Shown: positions 27,682 through 37,982, counted from the stretch's first letter. The stretch is DNA of 64,000 bases from Limimaricola pyoseonensis (GCF_900102015.1 NZ_FNAT01000006.1:124001-188000); one strand, 5' to 3'. Made by a program: numbers and translations. Notes: generated by a model from the sequence alone, not told the origin.

Positions 27682-30471
27682 ATGCCCCCTGCCCCCTCCG
27701 TCGCCGCCGAGCTGGTCCGCGCCATCGCGCGGCACGACGCGCGTCCCGCCATGGCCGACGAGGCGCGCCGCCTCTCCTACGGCCAGCTCGGCCGCTTCGC
27801 CGCGCGGCTCGCGCCGGATCTCGCCGGGGCGGGCGCGGTCGGCGTCTTCGGCGCGCCCGGCCTCGCCATGGCGGCCAGCGCCACCGCCTGCGTGATCCAT
27901 GGCCGGCCCTTCGTGCATCTCGACCCGGCCATGCCGCAATCGGTGCTCGAGGGCATCGTCACCGAGCTCGGCGTCTCGCTCGTGCTCACCTGCCAGCCGC
28001 CCGCCCCGGGCCAGCTGCCGCCCGCCTGCCCGGCGCTCGACACGCCGCCGCTGCTCGACGATCTCGACGCCGCCGCCCCGGACGCCCCGCTGCACGCCGC
28101 CCCCGTGGCGCCGGGCGACCCGATCTACCTCGTGGCCACCTCCGGCACCACCGGCCGGCCCAAATGCATCCCCGTCACGCAGGAGGCGGCGCAGCTCTCC
28201 TATGACTGGCGCGACGCGCACACGCCCTACGCGCCCGGCCTGCGGGTCGGGATCTACATCTTCGCGATCTGGGAGATGTTCCGCCCGCTGCGCATGGGCG
28301 CCGAGCTGTTGTTCCCGGCCGCCAACACGCTGATGGCGCCGCGCGGGCTGGCCGCCTTCCTGGCCGAGAACCGCATCGACGAGATGCTGTTCACCCCCTC
28401 CTTCCTCGACACCTTCCTCAGCGCGCTCGACCGCGACACCGCCCGCGCGCTGCCGCTCAGGCGCGTCGTGCTGAACGGCGAGGTGGTGGGCGACGCGCTC
28501 GCCCGCGCGGCGCATGACAAGCTGCCACAGGCGGAGCTGTGGAACCTCTACAGCATCTGCGAGACCCACGACATCTGCATGTCCCGGCTCGCCGAGCCGT
28601 CGGGCGAAGCCGCCGCCTCGGTCGGCGTGCCGATGCCGCATCTGCGCGCGGTGATCCTCGACGAGGCCGACGCCCCCTGCCCGCCCGGCACCCCCGGCCG
28701 GCTGCATTTCGAGGGACCGCGCATGCTGGGGCCCGGATACGTCAACCGCCCCGAGGAAACCGCCCTGCGTTTCCGCGAGCTCACGCTCGAGGGCCGCGCC
28801 GCGCGGCTCTACGACACCGGCGACCAGGCCTGGGTGGACGCGGACGGCGCGCTGCACATCATCGGCCGCATCGCGCACATGCTGAAGCTGCGCGGCCACT
28901 CGATCCAGACCCGCGAACTGACCGACACGCTGGCCGAGCGGCTCGGCTTCTGGCAGGCCGTGCCGCGCGTGGCCGAGATCGGCGTCCGCGGCCAGAGCCT
29001 CGTCTTCTACTACGCCGCCGACGCCGCGCAGGCGCGCGACAACGCCCGGCGCTGGGGTCTCGCGCCCGGCACCAACCGCCTGCCCGCCGCGCTGGCCGAG
29101 GATCTGCGCGCGGTGCTGCCGGCCTACTGCCTGCCCGCCTTCCTCGTGCAGCTCGACACCATCCCGCTGCACCCGGTCTCCGGCAAGGCCGACCTGCGCG
29201 CCCTGCCGCCGGTCACGGACGACGCGGCCCCCGACAGCGGCGCGGCCGCAAGCCCGGTGATCGCCGCCGCCGCCCGCGCGATGGGCTGCGGCGCGGAGAC
29301 GATCGACCCGGCGCTCAGCTTCCACGACCAGGGCGGCGACTCGCTGATGTGCGTGAGCCTGATCCTCGACCTCGAGCGCGCCTTCGACCGCCCCGTCGAT
29401 TTTGAGCTGGCAATGAACGTGCCGCTGCAACGGCTCGAACGGCTGCTCTCGGCGGCCGAGCCCTGCGCCGCCGCCCCCGATTTCGACCGCCCCGGCATCC
29501 TGCTGACCGGCGCCACCGGCTTTCTCGGCGGCCACGTGCTGGCGCGCGCCGCGCGCGACCTGCCGCCGGGCGAGGTGATCTACTGCCTCGTGCGCGACAA
29601 GCGCCGCGACGCCCGCGACCGGCTCGAAGACACCGCGCGCCGGCACGGCGTGCCGGAGGGGCGCTACGTCATGGTACCCGGCACGCTCGACGCGCCGCGC
29701 TTCGGGCTGGACCGGTCGGCGCATGACGCGCTGGCCGCATCGGTGCGCTCGGTCGTGCATTGCGCGGCGCTGGTCAACATGGCGGTCGGGCGCGAGGAGA
29801 TGCGCGACTGGTCGGCCCGCGGCATCGAGACGGTGCTGGCCTTCTGCCGCGCCGCCGGCGCCGACCTGCGCTTCAGCTCGTCGAGCGCGGTCTTCCCCGA
29901 CCGCGGCGGCCCCTGGCCCGAGGGCCCGGCCGCGCCCTGGGACGGCTGCACCGGCTACGGCGCCGCCAAGATCGCGGCAGAGGCCGCGATCACCGCCTCC
30001 GGCCTGCCCGCCGCCATCATCCGCCTGCCCTCGCTCTACGATCTCGACGCGCCGAACCCGCGCGACATCTGCGAGATCCTGCTCGCCGCGGCCTTCGCCG
30101 CCGGGGCGGTCCCGCAAGGCATGCGGTTCCCGATGACCGACGTCACCGCCGCCGCCGCGCTCCTGCTCGGCCCGGTCACGGGGGCGGATGCGCCGGTCTA
30201 CAACCTGATCCCGGACGCCCGCGTGATGCCGGAGGCGGCGACACCGCTGACGGCGCGCGACTGGCTCGCCACGGTCGATCTGCCCGCCGGCATCGCCCGC
30301 GTCGTGGCCGAGGCGCCCGACACGCTCACCGTCGATGCGGGGTTCGAGACCGCGGCCGCAAGGGCCGCGTGGGCGCGGGTCTCCGACGCGCCCTTCGCGG
30401 CGATCTGCGACGCCGGCGCGCTGCTGGCGCGCCGGCGCGCGGCCTACCAGAGCGAGCCGGCGTTGACCTGA
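27682..30471 (+). CDS. Adenylation-carrier-thioester reductase protein (carboxylic acid reductase-like)
   Basis: A 929-residue three-domain enzyme. The adenylation domain (about 1-510) shows [15 protein letters not shown] at ~150, YDTGDQ at ~377, [13 protein letters not shown], and the catalytic lysine in [10 protein letters not shown] at ~497. The carrier domain has the phosphopantetheine serine in HDQGGDSL at ~550. The reductase domain has the NADPH motif [11 protein letters not shown] at ~608 and Y-x3-K (YGAAK) at ~759. The order A-T-R matches carboxylic acid reductases and NRPS-like reductases such as LYS2. It would activate an acid and release an aldehyde. ATG 27682 follows GAGGAAG. No phosphopantetheinyl transferase is in the window. 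Confidence 0.88.
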   Translation: MPPAPSVAAELVRAIARHDARPAMADEARRLSYGQLGRFAARLAPDLAGAGAVGVFGAPGLAMAASATACVIHGRPFVHLDPAMPQSVLEGIVTELGVSLVLTCQPPAPGQLPPACPALDTPPLLDDLDAAAPDAPLHAAPVAPGDPIYLVATSGTTGRPKCIPVTQEAAQLSYDWRDAHTPYAPGLRVGIYIFAIWEMFRPLRMGAELLFPAANTLMAPRGLAAFLAENRIDEMLFTPSFLDTFLSALDRDTARALPLRRVVLNGEVVGDALARAAHDKLPQAELWNLYSICETHDICMSRLAEPSGEAAASVGVPMPHLRAVILDEADAPCPPGTPGRLHFEGPRMLGPGYVNRPEETALRFRELTLEGRAARLYDTGDQAWVDADGALHIIGRIAHMLKLRGHSIQTRELTDTLAERLGFWQAVPRVAEIGVRGQSLVFYYAADAAQARDNARRWGLAPGTNRLPAALAEDLRAVLPAYCLPAFLVQLDTIPLHPVSGKADLRALPPVTDDAAPDSGAAASPVIAAAARAMGCGAETIDPALSFHDQGGDSLMCVSLILDLERAFDRPVDFELAMNVPLQRLERLLSAAEPCAAAPDFDRPGILLTGATGFLGGHVLARAARDLPPGEVIYCLVRDKRRDARDRLEDTARRHGVPEGRYVMVPGTLDAPRFGLDRSAHDALAASVRSVVHCAALVNMAVGREEMRDWSARGIETVLAFCRAAGADLRFSSSSAVFPDRGGPWPEGPAAPWDGCTGYGAAKIAAEAAITASGLPAAIIRLPSLYDLDAPNPRDICEILLAAAFAAGAVPQGMRFPMTDVTAAAALLLGPVTGADAPVYNLIPDARVMPEAATPLTARDWLATVDLPAGIARVVAEAPDTLTVDAGFETAAARAAWARVSDAPFAAICDAGALLARRRAAYQSEPALT

Positions 30472-31217
30472 ACATCCTCCATGGTGATCGCCCGGCCGGC
30501 CTCGCTCACGAGGAAGGCGGCCAGCTCGGCCACCTCCTCGGGCTGGACCAGCTGGTTCTGGGGGTTCGACGCCGCGTATTCGGCGCGGATCTCCTCGGCC
30601 GGCCGGCCGGTCGCTTCGATGTCGGCATCCATGAAGCGCTTGAGCATCTCGGTCTCGACCCATGTGGGGCTGATCGAGACGCAGGTGACGCCATGCGCCG
30701 CGCCCTCGAGGCTGACGCAGCGCCCGAGCCCCAGAAGCCCCGCCTTCGAGGCGCAGTAGGCGGCGTTGTTCGCCATGCCCTGGTGCGCGGCGACCGAGGC
30801 GAGGTTGACGATCCGGCCATGCTTGGCGGCCACCATGTGCGGCATCACCGCCCGGATCATCCGGAAGGTGCCCGACAGGTTGGTGTCGATCTGGTCGTCC
30901 CATGCGGCGTCGGAATGGTCGGTCATCGGCGCCTCGACATAGACGCCGGCGGCGTTGACGAGGATGTCGACGCCGCCGCGCCGCGCCACCACCTCGTCGA
31001 CGAAACCTGCCACGCTGTCGCTCGAACGCACGTCGAGCGCCGCGACATGCGGCGCGATGCCGTGCGGCTCGAGAATGGCGCGCGCGGTCTCGGCCTCGCC
31101 GCCGCGGCGCGCGCCGATGCTCACGTCCACGCCGTCGCGGATCAGCCGGCGTGCGATCGCCAGCCCCATTCCCGAAAGCCCCCCGGTGACGATGGCGGTT
31201 CTGCTGCGCTGGGTCAT
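30444..31217 (-). CDS. SDR-family oxidoreductase
   Basis: A 257-residue short-chain dehydrogenase. TGGLSGMG lies at residues 11-18, the NAAG motif in [13 protein letters not shown], the active serine in [11 protein letters not shown], and Y-x3-K in [13 protein letters not shown]. It resembles 3-hydroxybutyrate dehydrogenases (ends in [14 protein letters not shown]). Its last 28 bases overlap the end of the convergent adenylation-reductase gene. It could act on the aldehyde or hydroxy acid linked to that enzyme, but the link is positional only. Confidence 0.88.
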   Translation of the reverse strand: MTQRSRTAIVTGGLSGMGLAIARRLIRDGVDVSIGARRGGEAETARAILEPHGIAPHVAALDVRSSDSVAGFVDEVVARRGGVDILVNAAGVYVEAPMTDHSDAAWDDQIDTNLSGTFRMIRAVMPHMVAAKHGRIVNLASVAAHQGMANNAAYCASKAGLLGLGRCVSLEGAAHGVTCVSISPTWVETEMLKRFMDADIEATGRPAEEIRAEYAASNPQNQLVQPEEVAELAAFLVSEAGRAITMEDVQVNAGSLW

Positions 31218-31403
31218 GCGGTTCCTACATTCTGTCTGCGGTCGCGCCCTTGCTACGCCGATTCCCCCCCGCCCGCACCGCGAAACATCGCAGGGCCCGG
31301 CCGGCGCGCGGATCGCGCGGGCCGCCACTCATGTCCCCGACCCCATCGCGCCACGTGGCCCCGGCGGTTCCGACACCGGCGGCGCGACACCCTCGCCCCG
31401 CGG

Positions 31404-32315
31404 CTACCCCTCCCCCGCCGCCGCGCTCGCGACCAGCTCCGCCCAGACGGCCTCCTCGGCCGGGCGCTTGGGGCCGGTCAGCCGCATCGCGGTGATGCTC
31501 AGCGCGCAGCTCGGCAACGTGTCCGACAGGTCGACGAGCCCGGCCTCGGCGATCCGCCCGCGCGCCAGGCTCTCGGGGATCCAGGCGCTGCCGATCCCGG
31601 CCTGCGCCATCTCCTGTGCCGCCAGCGTCAGCGCCGTCTCCACCCGCGGCACCGGCTGCAGGGTCTCGGGCAGGCGCGGCAGGATCAGCCGGGTCATGAC
31701 CTGACCCAGAAACACCTCGTCCGGGTAGCAGACGATCGGCAGCCGCCCCGCCGCCAGATCGGCCAGATGCTCGGCCCGCCGCGCCGCGGCATGCACCGGG
31801 ATCAGCCGGTCGCGCCCGATCCCGGCGGTCTCGAGGTAGTCGGCCTCGACCTCGGGCATGATCCCCTCGACCCGGTAGACCAGCGCGATGTCGGCCCGGC
31901 GCGACAGCAGCTGCCCGTAGCATTCGTCGAAATTGGCCGAGAGCAGCCGCACGCTCAGCCCCTCGTGCCGCGCCAGCACCATCTGCAGCAGCCGCGGCGT
32001 GCGCGAGGTGGTCAGCGCGTGCTGGCTGGCCAGCACCACGGTGTTGTCGATCAGCTGGCTGCCGCTGCGCAGATCGGCGGTGAGCCGGCGCAGCGCCGCG
32101 ATGATCTGCACGATCCGCTCGCGCTGCGCCGCGGTGGTGCGCTGCAGCTGCACCGGCTTGCGGCTGCGGTCGAACAGCTCGACCCCGACATGCTCCTCGA
32201 TCTGCCGGATCCGGCGCGAGAAGGCCGACTGGGTCAGCGCGCGGCGCTCCGCCGCCTCGCTGAACGAGCCGGTCTCGGCCACCGCGACGAGGTCCTCCAG
32301 CCATTCCAGCCGCAT
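31404..32315 (-). CDS. LysR-family transcriptional regulator
   Basis: A 303-residue LysR regulator. The HTH is [20 protein letters not shown] to [20 protein letters not shown] (residues 1-50), followed by the inducer-binding domain. It is divergent from the CuyA-like gene, 114 bases away, with two dyads between them (32333-32368), so it most likely controls that gene. The 186 bases downstream to the SDR gene hold no evident gene. Confidence 0.9.
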   Translation of the reverse strand: MRLEWLEDLVAVAETGSFSEAAERRALTQSAFSRRIRQIEEHVGVELFDRSRKPVQLQRTTAAQRERIVQIIAALRRLTADLRSGSQLIDNTVVLASQHALTTSRTPRLLQMVLARHEGLSVRLLSANFDECYGQLLSRRADIALVYRVEGIMPEVEADYLETAGIGRDRLIPVHAAARRAEHLADLAAGRLPIVCYPDEVFLGQVMTRLILPRLPETLQPVPRVETALTLAAQEMAQAGIGSAWIPESLARGRIAEAGLVDLSDTLPSCALSITAMRLTGPKRPAEEAVWAELVASAAAGEG

Positions 32316-32332
32316 CGCCCGCCCCCCGCAAG

Positions 32333-32368
32333 TTGCAACCTGTGCATGTTACAATGCGACATTCGCAT
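32333..32368. promoter_or_regulatory. Dyads between LysR gene and CuyA-like gene
   Basis: TTGCAAC (32333-32339) and GTTACAA (32348-32354) form an inverted repeat with one mismatch. ATGCGACATTCGCAT (32354-32368) is a perfect dyad with 6-base arms. They abut each other between divergent genes, as expected of LysR recognition and activation sites. Confidence 0.45.
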
Positions 32369-32429
32369 TTGCATAGCGGTTTTCCCGGCCGCAATCTGCG
32401 CATCGAGACATATCGAATGGGAGCGTCAC

Positions 32430-33455
32430 ATGCATCTGGCCCGGTTTCCCCGCGTCCACCTCGCCCATCTGCCCACCCCGCTGGAGCGGCTCGACCGGCT
32501 CAGCGCCGAGCTCGGCGGCCCCGAGATCTGGATCAAGCGCGACGACTGCACCGGCCTGTCGACCGGCGGCAACAAGACCCGCAAGCTCGAATTCCTGATG
32601 GCCGAGGCGCAGGCGATGGGCGCCGACATGGTGATGACCCAGGGCGCGACCCAGTCGAACCACGCCCGCCAGACCGCCGCCTTCGCCTCCAAGCTCGGCC
32701 TGCGCTGCCACCTGCTGCTCGAGGACCGCACCGGCTCCAAGGACCACAACTACAACCGCAACGGCAACGTGCTGCTCGATCACCTGCACGGCGCCACCAC
32801 CGAGACCCGCGGCCCCGATCTCGACATGCATGCCGAGATGGAGGCGGTGGCCGAGCGCTTCCGCCAGGACGGCGCCAAGGTCTACACCATCCCCGGCGGC
32901 GGCTCCAACGCGACGGGCGCGCTCGGCTATGTCAATTGTGCGTTCGAGCTCGTCGGACAGGCGAACGACCGTGGTCTCTTGATCGACCACATCGTCACCG
33001 CCACCGGCTCGGCCGGCACGCAGGCCGGTCTCGTCACCGGCCTCAAGGCGATCAACGCGCAGATCCCGCTCCTGGGCATCGGCGTGCGCGCCCCGCGCGA
33101 CAAGCAGGAGGACAACGTCTTCAAGCTCGCCCGCCTCACCGCCGAGAAGCTCGGCTGCCCCGACGTGGTCGCGCGTGAGGACGTGGTCGCCAACTGCGAC
33201 TACGTGGGCGAAGGCTACGGCATCCCGCGCGACGACACGATCGAGGCGATCCGCATGTTCGCCGAACTCGAGGGCATCCTTCTCGACCCGGTCTATTCCG
33301 GCAAGGGCGCGGCCGGGCTGATCGACCAGATCCGCAAGGGCCGCTTCAGGAAGGGCGAGCGCGTGGTCTTCCTGCACACCGGCGGCGCCGCGGCGCTGTT
33401 CGGCTACGACGCGGTGCTCGAGGGCGCCACCGGCGGCCGGATGGCGGCGGAGTGA
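32430..33455 (+). CDS. cuyA: PLP-dependent L-cysteate sulfo-lyase / D-cysteine desulfhydrase (CuyA-like)
   Basis: A 341-residue pyridoxal-phosphate enzyme of the ACC deaminase/D-cysteine desulfhydrase family. The PLP lysine is in [15 protein letters not shown] near residue 50, followed by [20 protein letters not shown] and the phosphate-binding [12 protein letters not shown]. In marine Rhodobacteraceae the close relative CuyA releases sulfite from L-cysteate; other members cleave D-cysteine. I favour CuyA from overall resemblance but cannot exclude the desulfhydrase. GGGAGC precedes the ATG. The racemase gene overlaps its end. Confidence 0.82.
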   Translation: MHLARFPRVHLAHLPTPLERLDRLSAELGGPEIWIKRDDCTGLSTGGNKTRKLEFLMAEAQAMGADMVMTQGATQSNHARQTAAFASKLGLRCHLLLEDRTGSKDHNYNRNGNVLLDHLHGATTETRGPDLDMHAEMEAVAERFRQDGAKVYTIPGGGSNATGALGYVNCAFELVGQANDRGLLIDHIVTATGSAGTQAGLVTGLKAINAQIPLLGIGVRAPRDKQEDNVFKLARLTAEKLGCPDVVAREDVVANCDYVGEGYGIPRDDTIEAIRMFAELEGILLDPVYSGKGAAGLIDQIRKGRFRKGERVVFLHTGGAAALFGYDAVLEGATGGRMAAE

Positions 33456-34144
33456 GCCTGCGGCGGATCGGCATCCTCGGCGGCATGGGCCCCGAGGCGA
33501 CGGTGCTCTTGATGCAGCGCCTGATCGCCGCCACCCCGGCGCGCGACGATGCCGATCATGTCCCGCTGCTGGTCGACATGAACCCGCAGGTGCCCTCGCG
33601 CATCGCCCGGCTGATCGAGGGGCGCGGCGCCGATCCCGGCCCGGTGCTGGCCGGCATGGCGCGCGGGCTCGAGGCGGCCGGCGCCACCGCGCTCGCCATG
33701 CCCTGCAACACCGCGCATCACTACGCGCCCGAGATCCGCGCCGCCGTCTCGGTGCCCTTCATCGACATGGTCGCGCTCTCGGTCGCCCATGCCGCGCGGC
33801 GCGCCGGCCCCGGCGGCCGGGTCGGGCTGCTGGGCTCGCCGGCGCTGCGCCGGATCGAACTCTACGACCGCGCCTGCGCCGCGGCCGGGCTCGACCTCGT
33901 GCACCCGGGCGACGAGGCCGGGCTGCTGGCCGCGATCCGCGCCATCAAGGCGCATGGCCCCGACCCGATCAGCCGCGCCGCGCTGCGCGCCGCCTCGAGC
34001 GATCTGCTCTCCCGCGGCGCGACGCTGCAGCTCGTGGCCTGCACCGAGTTCTCGCTCATCGCCGACGCGGTCGCGTCCGAGGCGCTGGCCGTCGACACGC
34101 TCGACCTGCTGGTCGAGGGCATCCGCGCCGCCGCCGCCGGCTGA
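33452..34144 (+). CDS. Aspartate/glutamate racemase family protein
   Basis: A 230-residue PLP-independent racemase of the YgeA/aspartate racemase type. It begins [12 protein letters not shown] (residues 6-17). The two catalytic cysteines are in [12 protein letters not shown] near 85 and [12 protein letters not shown] near 195. It starts with GTG at 33452, overlapping the lyase stop (GTGA), so the two are co-translated. Together they suggest handling of an acidic amino acid such as cysteate in both configurations. That pairing is inference. Confidence 0.88.
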   Translation: MSLRRIGILGGMGPEATVLLMQRLIAATPARDDADHVPLLVDMNPQVPSRIARLIEGRGADPGPVLAGMARGLEAAGATALAMPCNTAHHYAPEIRAAVSVPFIDMVALSVAHAARRAGPGGRVGLLGSPALRRIELYDRACAAAGLDLVHPGDEAGLLAAIRAIKAHGPDPISRAALRAASSDLLSRGATLQLVACTEFSLIADAVASEALAVDTLDLLVEGIRAAAAG

Positions 34145-34402
34145 CGCCCCCCCTCCCCCGTCGGGGCCTTGCCCCGACACCGCGTCCCGGGCGACGATCG
34201 GCCGGGCGTGCCCTCGCGGCCACGCCGCCCCGCGGGATCGGCCGCGCGCGCCCTGCGCGTGCAAACAATCTCAGGAATCGTCTTGCGCGACTCGCGTCTC
34301 CCGGCCAATAGTCACGAAACGATACCGGAAAACGCCAGAAACCGTGAACACGACAACGCACTCGGGGGCGCCGGGGAAGGACAGTGGGCAAGAACCGTGC
34401 AG

Positions 34403-35587
34403 ATGCAGGACCTCCAACACGACGATGACCTCAACGCCGTCATCCGTGACCATTCCGAGCGGCTGACCGCGCAGCTGCACGCGCAGGCCGAGAGCCTGTT
34501 CCCGCCCGACGCCGCGAAGGAGATGCGCAAGTTCACCTCCGGCGAGGCGGCGGCGCTGCTCAAGGTCAACGATTCCTACCTGCGCAAGCTGCATCTCGAC
34601 GGCAAGGGCCCCTCGCCCGAGCTGACGCCGGGCAACCGCCGGCTCTACTCGGTGCACGACCTGCACGCGCTGCGCGTGCTGCTCGAGAAGACCGCCCGCC
34701 GCCCCGGCGACTACCTGCCCGGCCGCCGCGAGGGCGACCACCTGCAGGTCATCGGCGTGATGAACTTCAAGGGCGGCTCGGGCAAGACCACCAGCGCCGC
34801 GCACCTGGCGCAGCGCCTCGCGCTGCTGGGCCACCGCGTGCTGGCCATCGACCTCGACCCGCAGGCCTCGCTCACCGCGCTGCACGGCGTGCAGCCCGAG
34901 TTCGACCTGCTCAATGGCGGCACGCTCTACGACGCGATCCGCTACGACAGCCCGGTGCCGATCGCCGAGGTGATCCGCCCCACCTACATCCCCGGCCTCG
35001 ACCTGATCCCCGGCAATCTCGAGCTGATGGAGTTCGAGCACGAGACGCCGCGCGCTCTGGCGCAGGGCCAGGCCGGCCTGTTCTTCTTCCGCGTCAAGGA
35101 GGCGCTGTCGCAGGTCGACGACCGCTACGACGTGGTGGTGATCGACTGCCCGCCGCAGCTGGGCTTCCTGACCATGTCGGCGCTCTCCGCCGCGACCGGC
35201 GTGCTGGTCACGATCCATCCCGAGATGCTCGACGTGATGTCGATGTCGCAGTTCCTGCGCATGACCGCCGACCTGATGGACGTGATCGCCGAAAGCGGCG
35301 CCGACATGAAACACGACTGGATGCGCTACCTGCTCACCCGCTACGAGCCGACCGACGCGCCGCAGAACCGCGTCGTGGCCTTTTTGCGCACCATGTATGG
35401 CGACACGGTGCTGAACGCGCCGATGCTGAAATCCACCGCGATCTCGGATGCCGGCCTGACCAAGCAGACGCTCTACGAGGTCGACCGCAGCGCCTTCACC
35501 CGCTCCACCTACGACCGCGCGCTCGAAAGCATGAACGCGGTCAACGACGAGATCGCCAAGCTGATCCAGACCACCTGGGGCCGTTGA
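34403..35587 (+). CDS. repA: Plasmid partitioning protein RepA (ParA ATPase)
   Basis: A 394-residue RepA of a repABC cassette. The N-terminal HTH-like part (FTSGEAAALLKVNDSYLRKL, residues ~46-65) binds the operator. The deviant Walker A is MNFKGGSGKTTSAAHLAQ near 121, Walker B is VVVIDCPPQLGF near 245. It segregates the replicon with RepB and represses the operon. The ATG at 34403 gives the usual length; a GTG two codons earlier is possible and no strong ribosome site is seen. Upstream 258 bases hold the expected promoter region. Confidence 0.95.
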   Translation: MQDLQHDDDLNAVIRDHSERLTAQLHAQAESLFPPDAAKEMRKFTSGEAAALLKVNDSYLRKLHLDGKGPSPELTPGNRRLYSVHDLHALRVLLEKTARRPGDYLPGRREGDHLQVIGVMNFKGGSGKTTSAAHLAQRLALLGHRVLAIDLDPQASLTALHGVQPEFDLLNGGTLYDAIRYDSPVPIAEVIRPTYIPGLDLIPGNLELMEFEHETPRALAQGQAGLFFFRVKEALSQVDDRYDVVVIDCPPQLGFLTMSALSAATGVLVTIHPEMLDVMSMSQFLRMTADLMDVIAESGADMKHDWMRYLLTRYEPTDAPQNRVVAFLRTMYGDTVLNAPMLKSTAISDAGLTKQTLYEVDRSAFTRSTYDRALESMNAVNDEIAKLIQTTWGR

Positions 35588-35600
35588 GAAGAAAGAGACG

Positions 35601-36590
35601 ATGAGCGACACCCGCAAGAAACGCATGTCGATGCTCGACAGCCTCGCTTCGGCCGGGGCCCAGAACGGCACGCCGGCGATGTCGGGCAACCGGGCGCTGC
35701 GCTCGGCGCGCGACGCCGTCGACAGCCACCGCGTCTGGGAGCTCGACCCCGAGATGGTCGACGACCTGCGCACCCGCGACCGGCTCGACCCGACCGACGT
35801 GATCGACCTGCGCGACGCGATCGAGGCCAACGGCCAGGCGGTGCCGATCCTGGTGCGCCGCCACCCCGAGAAGCCCGGCCGCTACCTGCTGGTCTATGGC
35901 CGCCGCCGGCTCGAGGCGGTGCGCGGCTCCGACAAGGTCGAGAAGGTCCGCGCGCTGATCGCCACGCTCGACGAGCGCGACGCGATGACCGCGCAGATCT
36001 CCGAGAACATGGCGCGGCGCGACCTCTCCTACATCGAGAAGGCGCTCTTCGCGCAGGAGCTGATCGAGACCGGTTTCGGAAACCAGAGCCGCGTGGCCGA
36101 GGTGCTGACCGTGTCGAAATCCTCGGTCTCCATGGCGCTTTCCGTGGCCGAGATCATCGGCCGCGACCTCGCCCTCGCGATCGGGCCGGCGCATGGCATC
36201 GGCCGCCCCCGCTGGGAGGCGCTGGCCCGCGCCATCGAGGCCAGCGGCGCCGACCGCACCGCCCTGGCCGACCTGGCCGAGGACGTGCACACCGCCGCGC
36301 AGGTCGCGATGACCCGCGGCGAGGACCCCGGCGACGACGTCTCCGCCGCCGCCTTCGAGGCGGTGATGAAGCGCGTGGCCCCCGCCCCTGCCCCGAGGCG
36401 CAAGCCCGCCGCCGCGCCGTCGCGGCAACGGCTCGAGATCGGCGGCCGCAAGGCCGGCTCGCTCAAGCGCACCGCCAGGGGGGTCGATCTGCAACTGGAG
36501 GATCAGGGTTTCGCCGACTGGCTCGAGGCCGAGGCGCAATCGGTCATCGAGGAGCTTCACGCGCGCTGGACCGCCCGCGCGAAGGACTGA
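35601..36590 (+). CDS. repB: Plasmid partitioning protein RepB (ParB)
   Basis: A 329-residue ParB-type centromere-binding protein, 13 bases after repA. The ParB nuclease-like domain shows YLLVYGRRRLEAVRG near 96 and the conserved ISENMARRDLSYIEKALFAQ near 133. The HTH is QSRVAEVLTVSKSSVSMALS near 163. The C-terminus is basic, then acidic, as in RepB dimer domains. Likely targets are the palindromes at 37963-37982 and 38088-38105. Confidence 0.95.
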   Translation: MSDTRKKRMSMLDSLASAGAQNGTPAMSGNRALRSARDAVDSHRVWELDPEMVDDLRTRDRLDPTDVIDLRDAIEANGQAVPILVRRHPEKPGRYLLVYGRRRLEAVRGSDKVEKVRALIATLDERDAMTAQISENMARRDLSYIEKALFAQELIETGFGNQSRVAEVLTVSKSSVSMALSVAEIIGRDLALAIGPAHGIGRPRWEALARAIEASGADRTALADLAEDVHTAAQVAMTRGEDPGDDVSAAAFEAVMKRVAPAPAPRRKPAAAPSRQRLEIGGRKAGSLKRTARGVDLQLEDQGFADWLEAEAQSVIEELHARWTARAKD

Positions 36591-36628
36591 ACACCGCAAA
36601 CCGCAACTGAAGGAGGCACGAGCCCGAC

Positions 36629-36657
36629 AAAGAAAGAGCCCCGCAAAGCCGAAGCTC
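36629..36657 (-). terminator. Intrinsic terminator on minus strand in repB-repC gap
   Basis: Minus-strand stem GAGCTTCG (36657-36650), loop GCTTTG, CGGGGCTC (36643-36636), eight pairs including two G-T, then TTTCTTT. It faces away from repC, as expected for the end of the repABC antisense RNA. Confidence 0.55.
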
Positions 36658-36692
36658 CACGAGACCCTCACTTGATCTTAGCACCTTCAAGT
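36630..36692 (-). ncRNA. Candidate repABC antisense RNA (ctRNA, inc-alpha)
   Basis: Known repABC replicons carry a small antisense RNA between repB and repC that limits repC expression. Here the gap has a minus-strand terminator at 36629-36657 and an inverted repeat ACTTGA (36670-36675)/TCAAGT (36687-36692) upstream of it. I could not find a confident promoter, so the 5' end is approximate. Confidence 0.35.
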
Positions 36693-36709
36693 TAGTCTCC
36701 CGGATCGTC

Positions 36710-36765
36710 CTCTGCAAGTCGATATCGATTTGCGGAGCGGGACGTCTTTGTCTTCGTGAAAAGAC
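36710..36765 (+). promoter_or_regulatory. repC leader: inverted repeat and start-proximal hairpin
   Basis: A 28-base dyad (36710-36737, arms CTCTGCAAGTCGAT and ATCGATTTGCGGAG with two mismatched pairs) is followed by GTCTTT (36744-36749) and AAAGAC (36760-36765), the latter touching the ATG. No good ribosome site lies outside this second hairpin. The layout suits translational control of repC. Confidence 0.45.
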
Positions 36766-37962
36766 ATGGGTTATCAATCTCTCACGCCTTTCGGGCGAAC
36801 GGCCGAGGCTGTCCGCGCCGCGCTGCGCACCCCTGCCCGGCCGGCCGAAATGCAGGCCCCGGTCGACAAGTGGCAGCTGCTGCGCGACCTCACCGCCGGC
36901 CGCGCGCGATTCGAGCTGTCGGACCGCGACATGACGGTGCTGCAGGCGCTGCTGAGCTGCCACCCCGAGACCCGTCTCGACGCCGCATCCGGCCCGCTGA
37001 TCGTCCACCCCTCGAACGAGACGATCTGCGCCCGCGCCAACGGCATGCCCTGCTCCACCATGCGCCGCCACCTCGCCAAGCTGGTCGCCGCCGGCCTCAT
37101 CGCCCGCCGCGACAGCCCGAACGGCAAGCGCTACGCCCGCCGCCTCGCCGGCACCAAGATCGCCTTCGGCTTCGACCTCCGCCCGCTGGCCCAACGCGCC
37201 GCCGAGATCGCCGGCGCCGCCGAAGCCTGCCGTGCCGAGGCCGCCGAACGCGCGGCCCTTCGCGAGACCGTCAGCCTGCAGCGCCGCGACCTCGTCGCCC
37301 TGCTCGACCTGGCCGCGCAGGAGGCCCCCTCGGACCCCGCCTGGTCCCCCCTCGCCGACCTCGCCACCTCCACCGCCCGCGCGCTGCGCCGCAGGCTGGA
37401 CCGCGAAACGCTCGCCCGGATCGAGGCCGTTCTGAGCGACGCGATCGCCACGGCGCGCCAGATGCTCGGCTTCGAGTCAGACGATCCGAGCACCAGCGAC
37501 GCCCAAAATGAGCAGCACCAACAGAAATCAAAAAAAGAATCTCTGGATTCTGAATCGGACCAGGTGGCCATGCTCGAAGAGACGCCTTCGCCGGTCTCTG
37601 ACATCTCCGGTCCGCAGGAAGATGCGAAGAAGATCGAAGCGCCTCTTCCGCCGTTCCGCCTCGTGCAGAATGCCTGCACCGAGATCGCAGTATTCACCCC
37701 GGACCCGATCCACGACTGGCCGAGCCTGATCCGGGCGACGGACAAGATACGTCCGATGACCGGGATTTCGGATGCCATGTGGCACGAGGCCAAGAGCATC
37801 ATGGGTGCGGGTCAGGCTGCGGCGGCGCTTTCCGCGATGCTACAGCGGTTCTCGGAGATCCGCAATCCGGGCGGTTACCTGCGCAAGCTCGTCGCCTGTG
37901 CGCGGGATGGGAAGTTCTCGCCGACCCGCATGATCATGGCCCTCACTCCATCGCCGACTTGA
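36766..37962 (+). CDS. repC: Replication initiator RepC
   Basis: A 398-residue RepC. The N-terminal part carries ELSDRDMTVLQALLSCHP and the winged-helix block VHPSNETICARANGMPCSTM near residue 83, followed by RRHLAKLVAAGLIARRDSPN. A hydrophilic linker, less GC-rich than the rest (about 246-285), divides it from the C-terminal domain (GISDAMWHEAKSIMGAGQAA; NPGGYLRKLVACARDGKFSP). RepC binds the origin inside its own gene. Start 36766 is directly after a hairpin. Confidence 0.95.
   Translation: MGYQSLTPFGRTAEAVRAALRTPARPAEMQAPVDKWQLLRDLTAGRARFELSDRDMTVLQALLSCHPETRLDAASGPLIVHPSNETICARANGMPCSTMRRHLAKLVAAGLIARRDSPNGKRYARRLAGTKIAFGFDLRPLAQRAAEIAGAAEACRAEAAERAALRETVSLQRRDLVALLDLAAQEAPSDPAWSPLADLATSTARALRRRLDRETLARIEAVLSDAIATARQMLGFESDDPSTSDAQNEQHQQKSKKESLDSESDQVAMLEETPSPVSDISGPQEDAKKIEAPLPPFRLVQNACTEIAVFTPDPIHDWPSLIRATDKIRPMTGISDAMWHEAKSIMGAGQAAAALSAMLQRFSEIRNPGGYLRKLVACARDGKFSPTRMIMALTPSPT
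37504..37555. other. AT-rich stretch inside repC, likely origin of replication
   Basis: In an otherwise GC-rich gene this stretch has runs such as AAATCAAAAAAAGAAT. In characterised repABC plasmids oriV is an AT-rich segment within repC. Assignment is by analogy. Confidence 0.45.
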
Positions 37963-37982
37963 GAGTTCACAGTTGTGAACTC
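37963..37982. repeat. parS-like palindrome 1
   Basis: GAGTTCACAGTTGTGAACTC, 9-base arms around GT, begins directly after the repC stop codon and is followed by GGGG. It contains the GTT-N10-AAC frame of repABC parS sites and is repeated at 38088-38105. Likely bound by RepB. Confidence 0.6.

Noticed and set aside
27637-30903. Minus-strand open frame of 1088 codons opposite the adenylation-reductase gene
   Set aside because: The plus strand holds intact catalytic motifs in all three domains; the minus translation has no domain pattern and runs through the end of the SDR gene.
31218-31403. Possible small gene between SDR and LysR genes
   Set aside because: The plus-strand frames here are proline- and arginine-rich shadows with no start context. 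I see only an ordinary gap.
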